Below, one piece after another: positions 34,681 through 46,505 of a DNA stretch of 64,000 bases. The notes beneath the pieces are model-generated. The model was not told the DNA's origin, did no database searches, and saw nothing but the letters and a program-made list of their open reading frames with translations. How positions within the stretch are numbered: position 1 is the first letter of the stretch; every line of letters begins with the position of its first letter. Made by a program: the position numbers and the translations under genes. Source of the DNA: Hymenopus coronatus (lineage: Eukaryota > Arthropoda > Insecta > Mantodea > Hymenopodidae); assembly GCA_030762935.1 (NCBI GenBank), contig CM060900.1, positions 440,007,759 through 440,071,758 on the forward strand. The letters are read 5' to 3'.

Positions 34681-37640
34681 AAGGCAATGTATCAATGAAA
34701 TTTGGCAAAAATTGTCAAAAATTTCAATTTTCACTTCTTTCATTTTTTGTTATGCCTATAGCTTGTAATTTAATAGCACACTTTTGTTTTCCCAAAATCA
34801 ATCATTTTAAAGCCCCAGGAGGACATTTTAATGCCCCTTTGTGGGTGGACGTTGCCTCTTTAAATCTTTGGCACTGCAGCATTCCATTCAAATATTCATT
34901 TTCACTGTTTTTAAATGTTTCTGGCATTTCTCTTACAGGAAATTTTAGTGCAGTGAAGGCATGTGTTGGCTAAGTTGAGTGTATTCGATATGTGTAATTG
35001 ATATGCCGTGAATTTACCATGTGTTTGCTTGTAAAAAAGAAGTATTCCAGTGGTGTGTGATTTTGCATTATTTGCCAGGCTTTGGTGGTGTTCCAGTTAT
35101 TTCCAGATGTTATTTAGACATTTAATAGGCTTTAGAATATTCATTATTTGGTAGTTTAGCAGGAATTAGTGATAGTTTACAGGTTAGGTTCAGAAATCAG
35201 TAGGAGCATATACGTAGAGGTTAGCTGAGAACAATACAGCTGAACAATGGGAAGGCGACAAGAAGATATCCGTAGGAAGAGAAACCAAGTAAACTTACAA
35301 ATAAAATGCACAATATAGTACAAAGTAAAACATATAATCCAAAGTGTGAATTTGGACAGGTCTCTGGGCTTGAAGTGAATATTTTGCATCCAACAGCTTC
35401 TTCATCTTCTTCTTCTTGTGTTTCTTCTTCTTCTGAACCGGTGTCCACCAGCAGCAATAAATTATCCCCGTTAAATTATATACTATAAGACCAAGCTCAA
35501 GACAGTGAATGTATTTTATATATGTTAGTGTGTGGAAAGAAATCTTCAAGGTTTGTGTGTGTGCAGAATGTGGAGCAAATGCAATACAGATTGATATAAA
35601 AAAATCAAATGTTTTTGCACACAAGCTTGTGAGTATGTGTAGTATATGTAATACAGTTTTAAATGAAATATATACAAGTCCTAGAGCACAATCTCCAGAA
35701 TCATCTAGGCCACCATTTGAGGTGAATAGGAAAGCAGTAAGTGCATTTATACAAATTGGTAGGGGTCTTTCATCAATTGAACAATTTTTAATGGTTATGG
35801 GTTTACCAGGATTAAGTTCCTCATCGTATAGTCTTCATGTAAAATATTTGGCAGAAGAAAATAAAATTAAAACAGAAGTGTTGTAGCTGTCACATGCAGC
35901 CATTCATGAAGCCCATGCTCAATTATATCCAGGTTTTTGTAAAGGCGATGTCATAAATATTTATGTCTCCTATGATGGGACGTGGCACAAATGTGGCCAT
36001 ACTTCACATTATGGTATGGGTATTATCATTGATGTGCTAATAGGGCTTGTGGATTATCACATTCCTTCAAGATATTGCAGTATCTGTAATCAAAACAAAA
36101 AGAAATTAGGGGATAAAACCAAAGAATACAAAGAATTGCAAGAAAAGGATTGCGTAAGTGGGGAGTGTGAGTGTAATTTTACAGACTCCTGAAATTCAAT
36201 GGAGATGACTGCAGCAGAAGTCTTGTGGAAACATTCCACTCTAGAACATAAATTCAGGTACATTTCAATGTTATCAGATGGAGATGCCAAGACTCATAAC
36301 CACCTTCAGAAGCTCAACGTTTGTGATTCAGATGTTACAATTGAAAAAAAAGAATGTCTGAATGATATTTCCAAGAGACTACAGATGGTTTGAAGATTGT
36401 TGTAAATGAATGGAGAATTAAGAGTGTGACATTGGGTGGTAGAAAGCCAGGAAATTTGAAAGAAGAAACAATTATGAAATTGGGTGATTATTACAGAAGT
36501 GCCATAAAAATTAATGTTCAGGGGATGAAATCAGCTGTTTTTGCTACTCTGTACCACTGTGTGTCAACAGATGAGAGACCACAACATTTCAAATGCCCAT
36601 TTAGGGATGATTCTTGGTGTTTTTTTAACAGAGCCCTCACTGCAGGAAAAGAACCACCATGACATGCTGGAACAACAATGAAAGCAACATTATCCCAAGA
36701 GGTGTTGGGTAAAATAATGCCTGTGTATCTGAGGTTAGCATGTGATGAAATATTGAGGTGCTGCAGTATTGGAAAAACCCAAAATGCAAACAAGTGTTTG
36801 CATAGTGTCATTTGGGCTAGATGCTGAAAGGAAATTTTTGTTTAAAAAAAGAAAAACCTGAAATTGCTATCTCAGAATTTAATGGGATGTGAAGCAAGCC
36901 AAAAAGTTAAAACTGTTGTTACTGGTGCAAAACTGAGTGCTACAGAATTAAAAATTAGTGCAAAAAGAGACAAACGTCGGCTGGAAAACAGTGAGTTTTC
37001 AGGACAGCAGTTGCACAAAACTGCCAGGAGAGGATTGAAACTTTCAAAAACAGTTGCAGGGGCCAGGAAGAAGGTAGCAGAGGGTCCTACTTATGATGCT
37101 GGGGAGTTTTAAGTGGTAAAGTACAGAAATACAATGCTAAACTTTAAAATTCATTTTTCTCAAAACCTTTTTTTCCAGTTTTTAACTTATTGGCATGAAA
37201 TTTTCAGGAGATCCTCAGGGATTAAGGACTTAAAATTTGATGTGTAAAAATTAGAAACTAATAAAGACTGAGCATAAATTAAATATTTTATGAAACTTAA
37301 ATTTCAGAAACTGGAAAATTTACTGTCGCACAGTTGTTTTTGTCTTAAACTAATTAAAATTAAGCAATATGTGCACAAGAATTTTGTTATATTTATGTAC
37401 TAAGCTGAAATTAAATAATTGAGAGAGATACATTAAAACTAGGGTCCAAGGAACATTTTATATGTGAGTATCAAAGAGTAATTAATTATGAATAAAACAA
37501 TTAATATTCTAAAAACTGTTTGACATAGAACATTGAAAATTGGTGTGCTTTTTTGTTCCATGTCCTTAGTGTGTGGTAAAATATTCAAAACAATTGGAAG
37601 AAAGCTGTGGATTTTTCAATTTTCATAGATTAATACACTT
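34681..37640 (+). mobile_element. Mutator-like DNA transposon (MULE), decayed; edges tentative
   Basis: The coding relic at 35247-37112 belongs to the Mutator-like transposase group. The proposed ends are AAGGCAATGTATCAATGAAA at 34681 and, reversed from 37640, AAGTGTATTAATCTATGAAA. They are similar but not strongly so, and the flanking bases do not give a clear 9-bp duplication. A related end appears near 25313. The right edge falls within ten bases of the start of another mariner. Size (~3 kb) is reasonable for an autonomous element. Confidence 0.55.
35247..37112 (+). pseudogene. Mutator-like transposase, multiple lesions
   Basis: A likely original start is ATG at 35247 (MGRRQEDIRRKRNQ). 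The parts seen, in order, begin with a Cys-containing N-terminal piece (VCAECGANAIQID, CSICNTVLN) and FEVNRKAVSAFIQIGRGLSS. Next are YVSYDGTWHKCGHTSHYGMG (probable first catalytic Asp) and RYCSICNQNKKKLGD. These are followed by CECNFTDS, SMEMTAAEVLWK, RYISMLSDGDAKTHNHLQKL (second Asp), KVVNEWR-like and GGRKPGNLKEETIMKL. The last are YHCVSTDERPQHFKCPF and QLHKTARRGLKL. In-frame stops occur at 35884-35886 and near 36190, frame changes near 36390 and 36790, and further stops follow. The arrangement matches arthropod proteins annotated as Mutator-like transposase domain proteins. It is not functional. Confidence 0.8.
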
Positions 37641-37646
37641 ATTGTA

Positions 37647-38971
37647 CGAGGGCTGATCAACAAAGACTGTGACTGATTTTTCCTGTAGCTTTCGTGATAG
37701 TTTCGTATCTGTAACATAAATGTTTGAAAAGAGCCGGTTTTTATGTATAATGTCGGTAGGCGGCAGCACTCTTGTATCAGTAGGTTGGTAGTAATGCTTT
37801 ATTTTGTAGACCCTATGTGCATTTCGCATACCAGAAAATGGAGGTGACTCGAGAGGAGCAGTACAGCGCAATTAAATTCTGTTTTCATTTAAACCATACA
37901 GCCACCAAAACTTACGAAAAGCTGAAGCAAGCATACAGTGAAGATGCACTACCTCGTGCAACAGTGTTTAGGTGGTTCAAGCACTTCAAAGAAGGCCGAC
38001 TTGTCAGTGTTAAGCAAGGTGGGCTTGGTGTTCAAGCTTCTGCTGTGACTGAAGTCAACAACATCAACACATCTACTGTGATTGTCTAAGAGGATCGGCG
38101 TATACTACTAAGTAACGCCAGTGAAGTGTTAAGAATTTCATATGGCAGTGTGTTTACAATTATGCACGACCATCTCCATATGACCCGAGTTTGTGCTCGT
38201 TGGGTGCCACGTCTGTTGACTCCCGAACAAAAGGCTGTGCGAATGGAGACAAGCCGTGAGGTGCTGCATCTCTTTGCTGATGGAGGGGATGCATTTTTTA
38301 AATTGATTATCACCGGTGATGAGTCATGGCTGCATCATTATGATCCTGAAGGAAAACAAGCCAGCACAGTGTGGAAATCACCAGGTTCTCCAATACCAAA
38401 AAAGGCAAAAGTTCTTCCATCTGCAGAGAAAGTGATGGTGATCACATATTTTTACTGTAATGGAATGATTTACCAGCATGCAGTTCCCCCTCACACTACT
38501 ATTACAGCAGCATACTACACATCAGTATTGGCTACACTGAGGAAGCACATTACAAAGAAACGACCAGAGCTTTCTCGGACTGGGTGGCGACTTCATCATG
38601 ACAGTGCATGGCCTCACGTCGCAAATCAAGTCATACAGTTTCTGGCTCGATTCAACATTACCTGTGTATCACATCCACCTTATAGCCCCGATCTTGCACC
38701 CTGTGACTTTTCTTAATTTCCATCACTAAAGGCAAAGCTTAGGGGTATTCGATTTGAGAACTCTGAAGCAGTGCTCAAGAAAAGTGAGGTAATTCTCAAG
38801 GACCTGACAAAGAATGGTCTGCGGCATGTGTTCAAGAACTGGTAGAGATGCTATAAAAAGTGCATTGAAGTAGGAGGGGACTACTTTGAAAAAGATCATG
38901 TAAACATTGAATTGGAGTAATAAACATCTGTGAAAAAAAAATCAGTCTCAGTCTTTGTTGAGCAGCCCTCG
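37647..38971 (+). mobile_element. Mariner transposon, full length (1325 bp), second family
   Basis: The left end CGAGGGCTGATCAACAAAGA and the reversed right end CGAGGGCTGCTCAACAAAGA differ at one position, and the match extends through GACTGATTTTT. TA at 37645-37646 and 38972-38973 is the target duplication. The ends and protein differ from the mariner at 27456, so this is a separate lineage. Confidence 0.96.
37838..38920 (+). pseudogene. Mariner transposase, frame kept but three in-frame stops
   Basis: From ATG at 37838 to TAA at 38918-38920 a single frame of 360 codons is kept. It is interrupted only by stops at 38087-38089, 38714-38716 and 38843-38845. It starts MEVTREEQYSAIKFCF with the HTH (KLKQAYSEDALPRATVFRWF). 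Catalytic residues are all present: ITGDESWLHHYDPEGK, LHHDSAWPH and, 34 residues later, SPDLAPCD (DD34D). The tail reads KAKLRGIRFENSE, KNGLRHVFKNW and GGDYFEKDHVNIELE. Near 38706 an apparent base loss and gain cancel out (DFS-stop instead of DFFLF). It is inactive, but much less scrambled than the copy at 27.6 kb. Confidence 0.95.
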
Positions 38972-39404
38972 TAGGTTCATGATAGGTAGAATAATTGCAC
39001 TATTATGTCTCTTACATTAGTATTTATATTTCTCATATGACCGTATACATATTTTCATGGGTTTGATACTCCAGATAAAAATAATTGTCAAAAGCATGAC
39101 AATTATTATAGAATTACATAATAAAACAAGTACTTCAGTTTGGTCAATTCATTATAATTACAATGTAATGCTACAAGTATGTAATTAATTTGTAATGAAT
39201 AATGAAAAACTGTCAAATTCATACCAGTGAATATCAACTGGTGTCATAATTTAAAATTCAATGAAAAAGGAACTTAAAACAGTGAAAACAAATTTAAGTT
39301 TAAAACTTGTGACTGTGAAATTGACTGGACATTCAAAGTTTTCACTCGGCATACAATAAATACAGGAAAATGTTTTTGAAGGCCTTTGGATACATTATCA
39401 AAAG
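38972..39404. other. Intronic sequence, nothing recognised
   Basis: AT-rich, with no ORF of interest. Confidence 0.4.
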
Positions 39405-40000
39405 CTGTCAACTAGCTTGAATATCTGGGAACTGCTTGACTCACCTGGCAGCATGGAATGAAACCATTTAGAATTAAAGTTGATGTCATTCAGGATCTCA
39501 AAGTTCATGACTCGTCCTTCGTTCCTCTTAATGAGGATCTAATGTTCCTAAAATGTTCTTTTTGTCTAATCTGTAAACTTCTCATAGTTTTTCCTATGTA
39601 AATCTTGTCGTCATCAGATTAAATGTTTAGATTGTCACAAGATCTGCTTATGAAAAGCTAAAAGAATTTTAAAGATTAGACAAAGATTAGACACTTTAGG
39701 AACATTAGATACAGACAGGTAGACAAGTCAGCAGTAGCCAACCATTTTTAGAGACTCAAGCATAATATCAGTGAAGATATCAAAGTCTTAAATGACCACA
39801 AGAAATGTTAGGAGTTTGGGAGTTTAGGGAGAAGATCCTCATTAAGAAGAACAAAGGACATGTCATACACTTTGACATTCCAAATGACATAAACTTATTC
39901 TAAATGGTTCCATTCTATGCCACCAGGTGATAATTAGCAGCCAAGCAGTTCTTGGATATTCAAGCCAGTTGTCAGCAGTTAATAATGCAGGCAAAAGCCA
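39405..40000. mobile_element. Two Penelope-like 3' fragments in inverted orientation
   Basis: On the minus strand, 39605 down to 39540 reads DKIYIGKTMRSLQIRQKEHF then RNIRS, the YIG part of a GIY-YIG domain. It continues toward 39405 with sequence that pairs with the right arm. On the plus strand, 39680-39970 has TLGTLDT then DKSAVANHFLET-like frames, REKILIKKNKG and FDIPNDINL, the end of a Penelope ORF. Blocks at 39408-39540 (reversed) and 39836-39970 align: 'atcctcattaag.ag.ac.aagga', 'ttctaaatggtt.cattc.atgc' and 'aagcagtt'. The arms are head to head around ~39640 and have different internal deletions. Confidence 0.7.
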
Positions 40001-40129
40001 GTGAAAATGCATTACTGCATTTATTGTATAGTGAGTGAAAACTTTTGAGTGTTCAGTCAACTCCGTCTCTACAAAATTTAATCTTAAGCTATCATCATCT
40101 TCTTTCTCTGTTTACTCTCCTTGTACGTA

Positions 40130-40475
40130 GGACTTAGACCCTCCAGGACTTAAGAGGCCAGTGCCTCATGTCAGATGCCTGTTGAGTAGCAGAGGCTCTG
40201 GATTGAGAAAAGCCAGGATGGGTGATCATCCAGATGCCTTGTATGAAAGTGAGGAAGTGGAATGACTTGAAATGATGGTGAAATGGATGAAAGGAAAGTG
40301 ATTAAGAGCATTTGTTAGAATGAATGTTGGAGGAAACCAAAGAACCCAGAGAAAACACATTCAGACACCACTTTGTCCACCACATATCCCACATGCAATT
40401 CCCTGAAATTGAACCCAGGCCACCTAGAGAGGCAAGTAGTCTAAATCACTTGGTCAAGGCACCGCCCAACAAGCA
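40130..40475 (-). mobile_element. tRNA-derived SINE, family A, copy 3
   Basis: The core GGAGGAAACCAAAGAACCCA continues with GAGAAAACAC, then 'ccactttgtccaccac' and 'cacatgca', as in the copies at 13.15 and 48.76 kb. The head lies to the right: AAATTGAACCCAGGCCACCT is the complement of a tRNA B-box region, and 'ctaaatcacttggtcaaggcaccg' is the complement of an A-box-like start (GGTGCCTTGACCAAGTGATT). This copy has the best preserved tRNA-like head of the family in the window. The left edge is uncertain. Confidence 0.65.
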
Positions 40476-40590
40476 TCTTGGTAATTGATTGATATGTAAC
40501 ACAATTAGAAAAAAAAAAATCACATTTATTGCAGCGAGTATAAACAGACTTCTTGGTAATTGATTGGTGCCTAACACAATTCATTACAGT
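40476..40590. repeat. Short direct repeat, ~73-bp spacing
   Basis: CTTGGTAATTGATTGATATG near 40479 and CTTGGTAATTGATTGGTGCC near 40553 begin two copies that both continue '...taacacaatt'. No function is suggested. Confidence 0.6.
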
Positions 40591-41639
40591 GTACTTAGTA
40601 ATTGAAGCATTGCAAAATAGCTGAAACACATCAATGTATACACTTTTTATAAATAAAAAATATTCCTCCAGTCAATGGCCTGCATGTTCGACTTCTTCTT
40701 ATAAACTGACACATGGCACACTGCGCAAGGACCAAAAGACCCATCATTACTGTCAGAGACCATCTCTTATATCATGTGCTTACCCACTTCAGTGCATGTT
40801 GCAAGCCTGCTTGCGCTAGTACAAAATCAAAATAGGTTGGTGATGATGCTTGGCCCAGGAAATGATTGGTTGTTCTGTCCTTTAATGTGTGTTCATTGTG
40901 GCACTGGCAAGAATTTCAGCATATATGACAAAAAGAAGTAGTACTACCAGGTTTCAAGGACTCTTATTATATGGAATTCCCATTTATTTTGCATCTAATT
41001 TTTAAACATATATTGCATTGAATACATGTTCTAAATTTCTTGTAATTGGAAAATTATTGTGCCTTGTTGGACGGAAAAGTTTTATGAATTTAAATTTCAA
41101 GAATCTGGCAAGTTTGGCTTGGCTAGCTGCTGAGTCACAGCCTTCTTAACTGTCCTGTATGTTGAAAACAGTTGTATAATCAACATACTGTATGTTATGA
41201 TAGGAACAGAAAAAATGAAACAACCTGCTTTCCTATTGCCATTCCCAGCCTCTGGAAAGCTGCTGTGAATTGTGCATGCTCATATTTTAAAGGTAGTGTT
41301 TTAACTTCTTTCCCATTCTGGTTCTCATTTTTACTCGTTTGTGGGTAATTGTGCACTGGCCTTTAACACAGAAACAGTGTCAGAATTTTTAGAAATGCAT
41401 TTTCAGTCAGTATCACATAATGTGCATATTGAAACCATCATAACAGCTACTCTTATTTTTAAACTGTAGAGCTTTGTTTCAAAATACATGGATACTTTTA
41501 TGCAGAATTTTGTTACAGGATATAAGGCTGTATTTTGTTTTTTATTTATTTATTTTTTTAATTTTTTTTATTTAATGTCCTAATGATATAAAAGTGCATG
41601 CCAGGAAGAATATTACCATATTCCTGAAAAAACTTGCAA
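40591..41639. other. Intronic sequence, nothing recognised
   Basis: No homologous frame was found. The stretch contains T/A-rich (TTTA)-like sequence near 41536-41576, which could be the tail of an unrecognised retroelement. Confidence 0.4.
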
Positions 41640-42130
41640 AACTGTATATCATAATAACTAGGGACCAGATGTGAACGACTTTAACAGTATGTTAAAAAAA
41701 ATAAAATAAAAATGGTGTGTGGAATGGCTTAGTAAAAAAAATGTTCCAAAAGTGGCGTAAATTTCATGATGTCCTCATGGATTATTTTCCTCAATTTCAC
41801 CTCATGAGGAATTCTATTTCAGAAATTTTTCAGTTTGTGGTATGTGTTTGAAAAGGGATATTAACAAAATCATGTTACATGGTTCTTTGAAAAAGACCAG
41901 TGATTTGCTGAGAGTTTTTGTTGTAGTTAACAAAAATTGTGATGTTGATAATTTCTCTTTGACAGCATTCTTCACATCGCGAGAATGTTTGTCATCTTGG
42001 TACGCTGTTGCACTGTGAATCTCTTCTCTCCTGCCACTTACTTTCACACACCTTGCACATAATATTTCACCGTTTGTCACCAGATTTGGAAACAATTGGT
42101 TATGAAAGGTACTGTTCAAATGGCTTTTAT
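41640..42130 (-). pseudogene. hAT-like transposase N-terminal (BED-type finger) fragment
   Basis: The minus strand reads LFPNLVTNGEILCARCVKV and QDDKHSRDVKNAVKEKLSTS, then QFLLTTT, LVFFKEPCNMILLISLFKHI and PQTEKFLK. A further piece, PHEVKLRKIIHEDIMKFT, follows. The C-x2-C, the H after a spacer, the KLSTSQFLLT linker and the F..DLC..L..A.IP..K......FL pattern with a following LRK block resemble the N-terminus of CGGBP1-like hAT proteins. The second His/Cys of the finger is degraded and frames change. It may be related to the hAT C-terminal relic at 31.6-32.3 kb on the same strand. Confidence 0.45.
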
Positions 42131-44099
42131 TTTAGACATTTAGCAGGAACTCACTCTTTTAGAAGTCATCCCTCGCAATGGAGAGAAGTGTAATTCTGTT
42201 TCGACAAGGTCAGGTTTAAAATAATGAACAGATACTGACTGCTGTGATCACAACTGTTAAATCATTGTCTACTTAATTTACAAATGATCTAACCATTTTG
42301 TCTCAAAGGTTATAAAGTACAAAGGCAAAGCATAGCTAACATAAAGCAATAACTATACAGGTATTATCTCTAGAGGAGGATTTAGAAATGTACCTAAGCT
42401 AGCGTTAGGATTACTTTTGCTCCACTATGAAAAATTAGGGTATTTGCTATCAAACATGAGGATGCTTCCTACTAATAAAATTGGAAGGATCATAATTTAT
42501 AAGACAGAAAATATTAACACTTTTGTCAAAACTAGATTTCAATTCCAAATTTGATATTATTTGGGTAATGACATGATCATTTATTGTGTTTTTAACACTC
42601 CCCATACAGCCAGTGATCTTTCAGTGAACCTCATTCCACCATGTGATGGGTGGATTCATTTATTAGCTCAATGCAATCATGTGGGTGACATCTGTTACTT
42701 TTGATGGCAGAATGCAGTGGGATTATGACTTGGGCTATCACTAGACCTACCAGAGCAGGTCAATTAAGGGACTGTTCATTAAATGTTATTTTATATGTGC
42801 TGTTGATCTCTCATGTTTATCCAGAACTGTGATCACTGATCTAATATGCTAAATTTGCAAAACCTGTCGTATTTCCAGGGCATTTTCTACGTTGTAAGCA
42901 TGGCCAGCAATAAAAGTTTATTTAGCTTGCATAAACCACACAATTACACACACTTATTGTAAATTGTCTAGATTAAAATACTTTTGTAAGGTTCTTTTTT
43001 TTTTTTATTCATCTGCTCTTACTGCAAGTTCAGATGAGCAGGTGTAGGCCTCCCCTGTTTGGCAATTGCCAACTTACCCACATATTTCAACTATGAGAAT
43101 GATCTGTTTACTAATTGTTCATCCATTTCAAAGAACTAGTGCTGGCTACTGTTTTTTTACACTGCACACTATGAACTGAATAATACTAATATATACTAAC
43201 ACCTACACTTGTAACTATTAAGGACCATAACAATAGTTATTCAAACAATAACTACAATTAAAAACACACCACACTCTTTAATGCTTTTAACTCCATGAGT
43301 GATGCAGAATTTCAAACAAAGAAATAAGCCACTCATGTCCATATGATATTATTGAGGGACCTTCTTGTTTGAAATGGTAATTTCGTTTTCCAAACTTTCG
43401 ATTGCTGATTCCTGCATTCTTCCTCCCGAACTCCTCTTTGACCATACCATAGTGTAAGCATCTGAAGCTCTATTTTCTTCTCGGCTTGATAGCATAAAGA
43501 ACAAGACATATTCCATCTGCAGCATACTAATTTTCCATGAGGGAAACTGTCTGGTATTGCATTTAATATTACTTATTAATGTCTAATTTAATTTAGACAT
43601 GGACTTTGGTGATAGCTTTGATAGCTCACAATATGTCACTGGTAGGATGATAAGGATGGCGATGAAATAAGTGGATTCTGAACCTTGGGGATATTTCATG
43701 GATTCTGAAATTTGTTGGCCATTGTGGATATTTTACATGAGCTAGTCAGAGTTGAAAGTCTGGATAGGGTGACTTAAAAATCTCTGCCCTTTAATTTTAG
43801 ATTATGGACCCTCAATATGAGAGCTGTGAATCAAACATTGAACTATCTCCATACCCTGACCATCAGAGGGACATGCTGCAACCAAATTCTTAATTAGTTT
43901 ATTTGCCACTTGGCAAATTATGCATCCATTTTTGTTTTGAATTTAATGGAAGTTATCTATAACAATGTAAATACTTTTAATGAAAAGTAGTACATACAGC
44001 TGCTGCTGCTGATGATGATGATAATGATGGTGGTAGTGGTGGACAAAGAAGAAGTATATAGTAACTAATTATTTATTAACCTGATCTTTAAATTAAAAG
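42131..44099. other. Intronic sequence, nothing recognised
   Basis: No gene was seen. A compound triplet tract (CTG, GAT, GGT units) lies at about 43999-44043. A T run at 42998-43008 may mark an old SINE tail, but the sequence beside it does not match the SINE families described here. Confidence 0.4.
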
Positions 44100-44765
44100 C
44101 ATCCATTTATACGACTTTCTCTATCTATTCTGTAACAAATTATTCTTACAAAAGCTTATTCTTCTATCTACTTTGCATTAATCAAGATAAACATTAGCAG
44201 AACTGGTCTTATTACTGAGTTCCTTATAATTAGAAGGAAAAGGAGTACATTAAGCTAAAGCAATAAATCTTTTAAAAGGCGGTTGATGTGATTTAAATTT
44301 GGTTCTCTTGGCATGGCCAGGAGTAAAACAAAAGAAACAGGAATGACAAATTTTCATTTGAAAGAAGTTTAAGTACTCAAAAATTGAAACCAACAACAAG
44401 GAATACCTCCACAAAAAGTGATATGACAAATTATGCATTTTAACAAGATATACATTTTCTGTTTAAGTTTTTGTCTATCTTGAACAGTTTACCAGTCATT
44501 CAAAAGTCAACTAGAATGAAGAGGGCTGCAGAGCTATTCCCAATAAATTCAATACACATTTTATTTGTCATTAAATAACTTTAATGTATAATATTTTGAT
44601 CAAAATTGTTAGCCATTTTTGAGAAACTCTAAAATTTTGAACATTTTACATGTAAAGCATAGATTGGGAAGGATTTTTCTGAAAATCTCTTGTGTCGCAT
44701 ACTTGGAAGATGCTGAACTTAAATATAAAGTTTTGCATTTAACTGACCTTTGGTTTTTGAGGGGC
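44100..44765. repeat. Diverged direct repeat, copy 1 (partner 48150-49080)
   Basis: Collinear with 48150-49080. Shared blocks include 'ttattctt.t.tctac', 'gataaaca.ta.cagaa.tggtcttatta', 'tttaaatttggttctctt.gcatgg', 'gagtaaaacaaa', 'aacaaggaata' and 'tcaaaattgtta.'. No protein match was found. It ends where the I-type LINE begins. Confidence 0.75.
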
Positions 44766-45289
44766 CTTCTTTGGTAAATATGGATTTGACACACCCGGGG
44801 TCCCGAGTTGACCTTGATTTCCTCAGTGGGGTTCCAGTGAGAGATGCTCATCCATGTGGAGGTTATGGAGATCCATGTTGGTGGAAAGGGTTATCCTGGT
44901 TGGTGTAGGGTTGCGTATCTGAGCCTTCTGTTTTTTCAGGGACCAGAGAGGGTGTGCAAGCTATTACACTAATTTGGTTTGTGTTTCACCTAAACAAGAG
45001 GTTGGGGACTAGCCCACTCCTAGCCAACTTGCCAGGATTAGATATTGTACTGAACTCCAGAGTGAGTGGGGTGGTGAGCCCATTATAGCCCCGTGAGAAT
45101 GTAACCCTGTCACCCCAGTGGGAGGACTCCTAATTGGGCTGCATCATGGGTAGGGAACACTGGGGGATGAATTATTTTAATTTTTTATTGTAAAAATAAA
45201 CAAAGAAATAATAATGTGCTTGGAAAAGAAGTAGTTGTGTCTAGTGGTCTTCGCTACTTGATGATAATGTAACAGAGAAAGGAAGAAAG

Positions 45290-46060
45290 TTTATGCTGGT
45301 TAACCCATTTGTTATTCAAAAGGGTTAATAAAATTGCTGGTGCAGTTCAGTCATGCATCAGAGCCTGCAGTGGTACACTCCTGGTTGAAGCAATTTCAGC
45401 ATCTCAGACAATAAAATTACTGAGAGCCAATATGTTAGGCAGCTACCTGGTTAAGGTCAAGATGCTTAAGAATGTTAACGCCTTGTGCATTGGAGGGTAT
45501 GAGGGTTCAGCAGAAATTAAATGGCAAATTTGTGCCTGTTCCTCACCTTTCATTGGATAGATGTCACTCAAAGGGTTAAGGCAGGGTACGAAGCCATTGA
45601 AGTTAGGACCTATATTCCTAACCCATTCAGATGCTACAAGTGCTACTCTTTGGGGACACAAGTGATTTTTGCACTGGTCAGCCTGTATGGCCTACTGTGG
45701 AGGCATCATGCACCATGGAGCTTGTACATCAACTCCATCTTGTGTTAATTACAGTGGTGAACCTCTATCTAGTTCCTTAGAATGCCTCCATTTTGCAGAG
45801 GAAAGAGCAATCCAGGGGATAAGAGCAAGAGAGAAGGTGATCTTGGAAGCCCAGAAACTCCTGCACATCTGCCAACCATCTGTTCTGAAGTCCAGTACTT
45901 ATTACTCAGTTATACAGTTATAGGTAAACAGGTACTGAGCCAGAAAATCACAAATAGTGATAAATGGGACCACCATTACAGTAAAGATTCTCGTACCCAG
46001 ACCCTGTTAAAGCCTTTGCCATCCATGTTCACATCATCTGCTAATCTGCCAATGTAAAGG
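45290..46060 (+). pseudogene. LINE ORF1 (gag-like) relic
   Basis: Frames read NKIAGAVQSCIRACSGTLLV then EAISASQTIKLLRANMLGSY. Farther on are VKAGYEAIEVRTYIPNPFR with CYKCYSLG, the first half of a CCHC knuckle, and CVNYSGEPLSSSLECLHFAE, where CVNCSGEH..SS..C would be expected. The last piece is RAIQGIRAREKVILEAQKL. This is the RNA-binding ORF1 of I-type LINEs: a 'SPFF..KAL..IAG..KS...GSLLVE' domain, then several zinc knuckles. The frame changes at least three times and most knuckle Cys/His are lost. Confidence 0.75.
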
Positions 46061-46505
46061 TCAGGTGGTCAAATTTTCACCCAATCCATCAACCTTTTGA
46101 AATAAGACCAAAAAATGTAATGTATTCTGCACCATAATATTCAAGACCAATTATGTTAGAACTGGTTTCCTGAAAAAGTCTGCTCCCAAAATATTCAAGG
46201 GAAGCAAAAATCTGTGGCACTTTCCATGCAGATACTCTTCTGAGGAATCTTCTGGGAGGAGCACAGAGTGGCAACAACCATGTTCACCAATGAGTACCAA
46301 ATTTTCAATTGAAATGGGTTCATCTCCTAGAAGAGGTGGAACAGGAGGATTCTGCCCATACTGCCAATCAGACAATGAGTAAGCAGCAGGATCACCCTCA
46401 AGCAGCAAAATGTTAGTGTGACAGCAAAAAAGAATAAATTAAACTGACCAGCCCAGCCATCCAACCCCACTCCAACAATTTAGAACTTATCCCATAATCA
46501 AGACC

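Noticed and set aside
34695..34973. 92-codon ORF before the Mutator-like coding region
   Set aside because: No recognisable motif. It probably lies in the transposon leader.
43595..43900. Possible old SINE with 'gaatcaaacattgaac'
   Set aside because: Too degenerate to align with families A, B or C.
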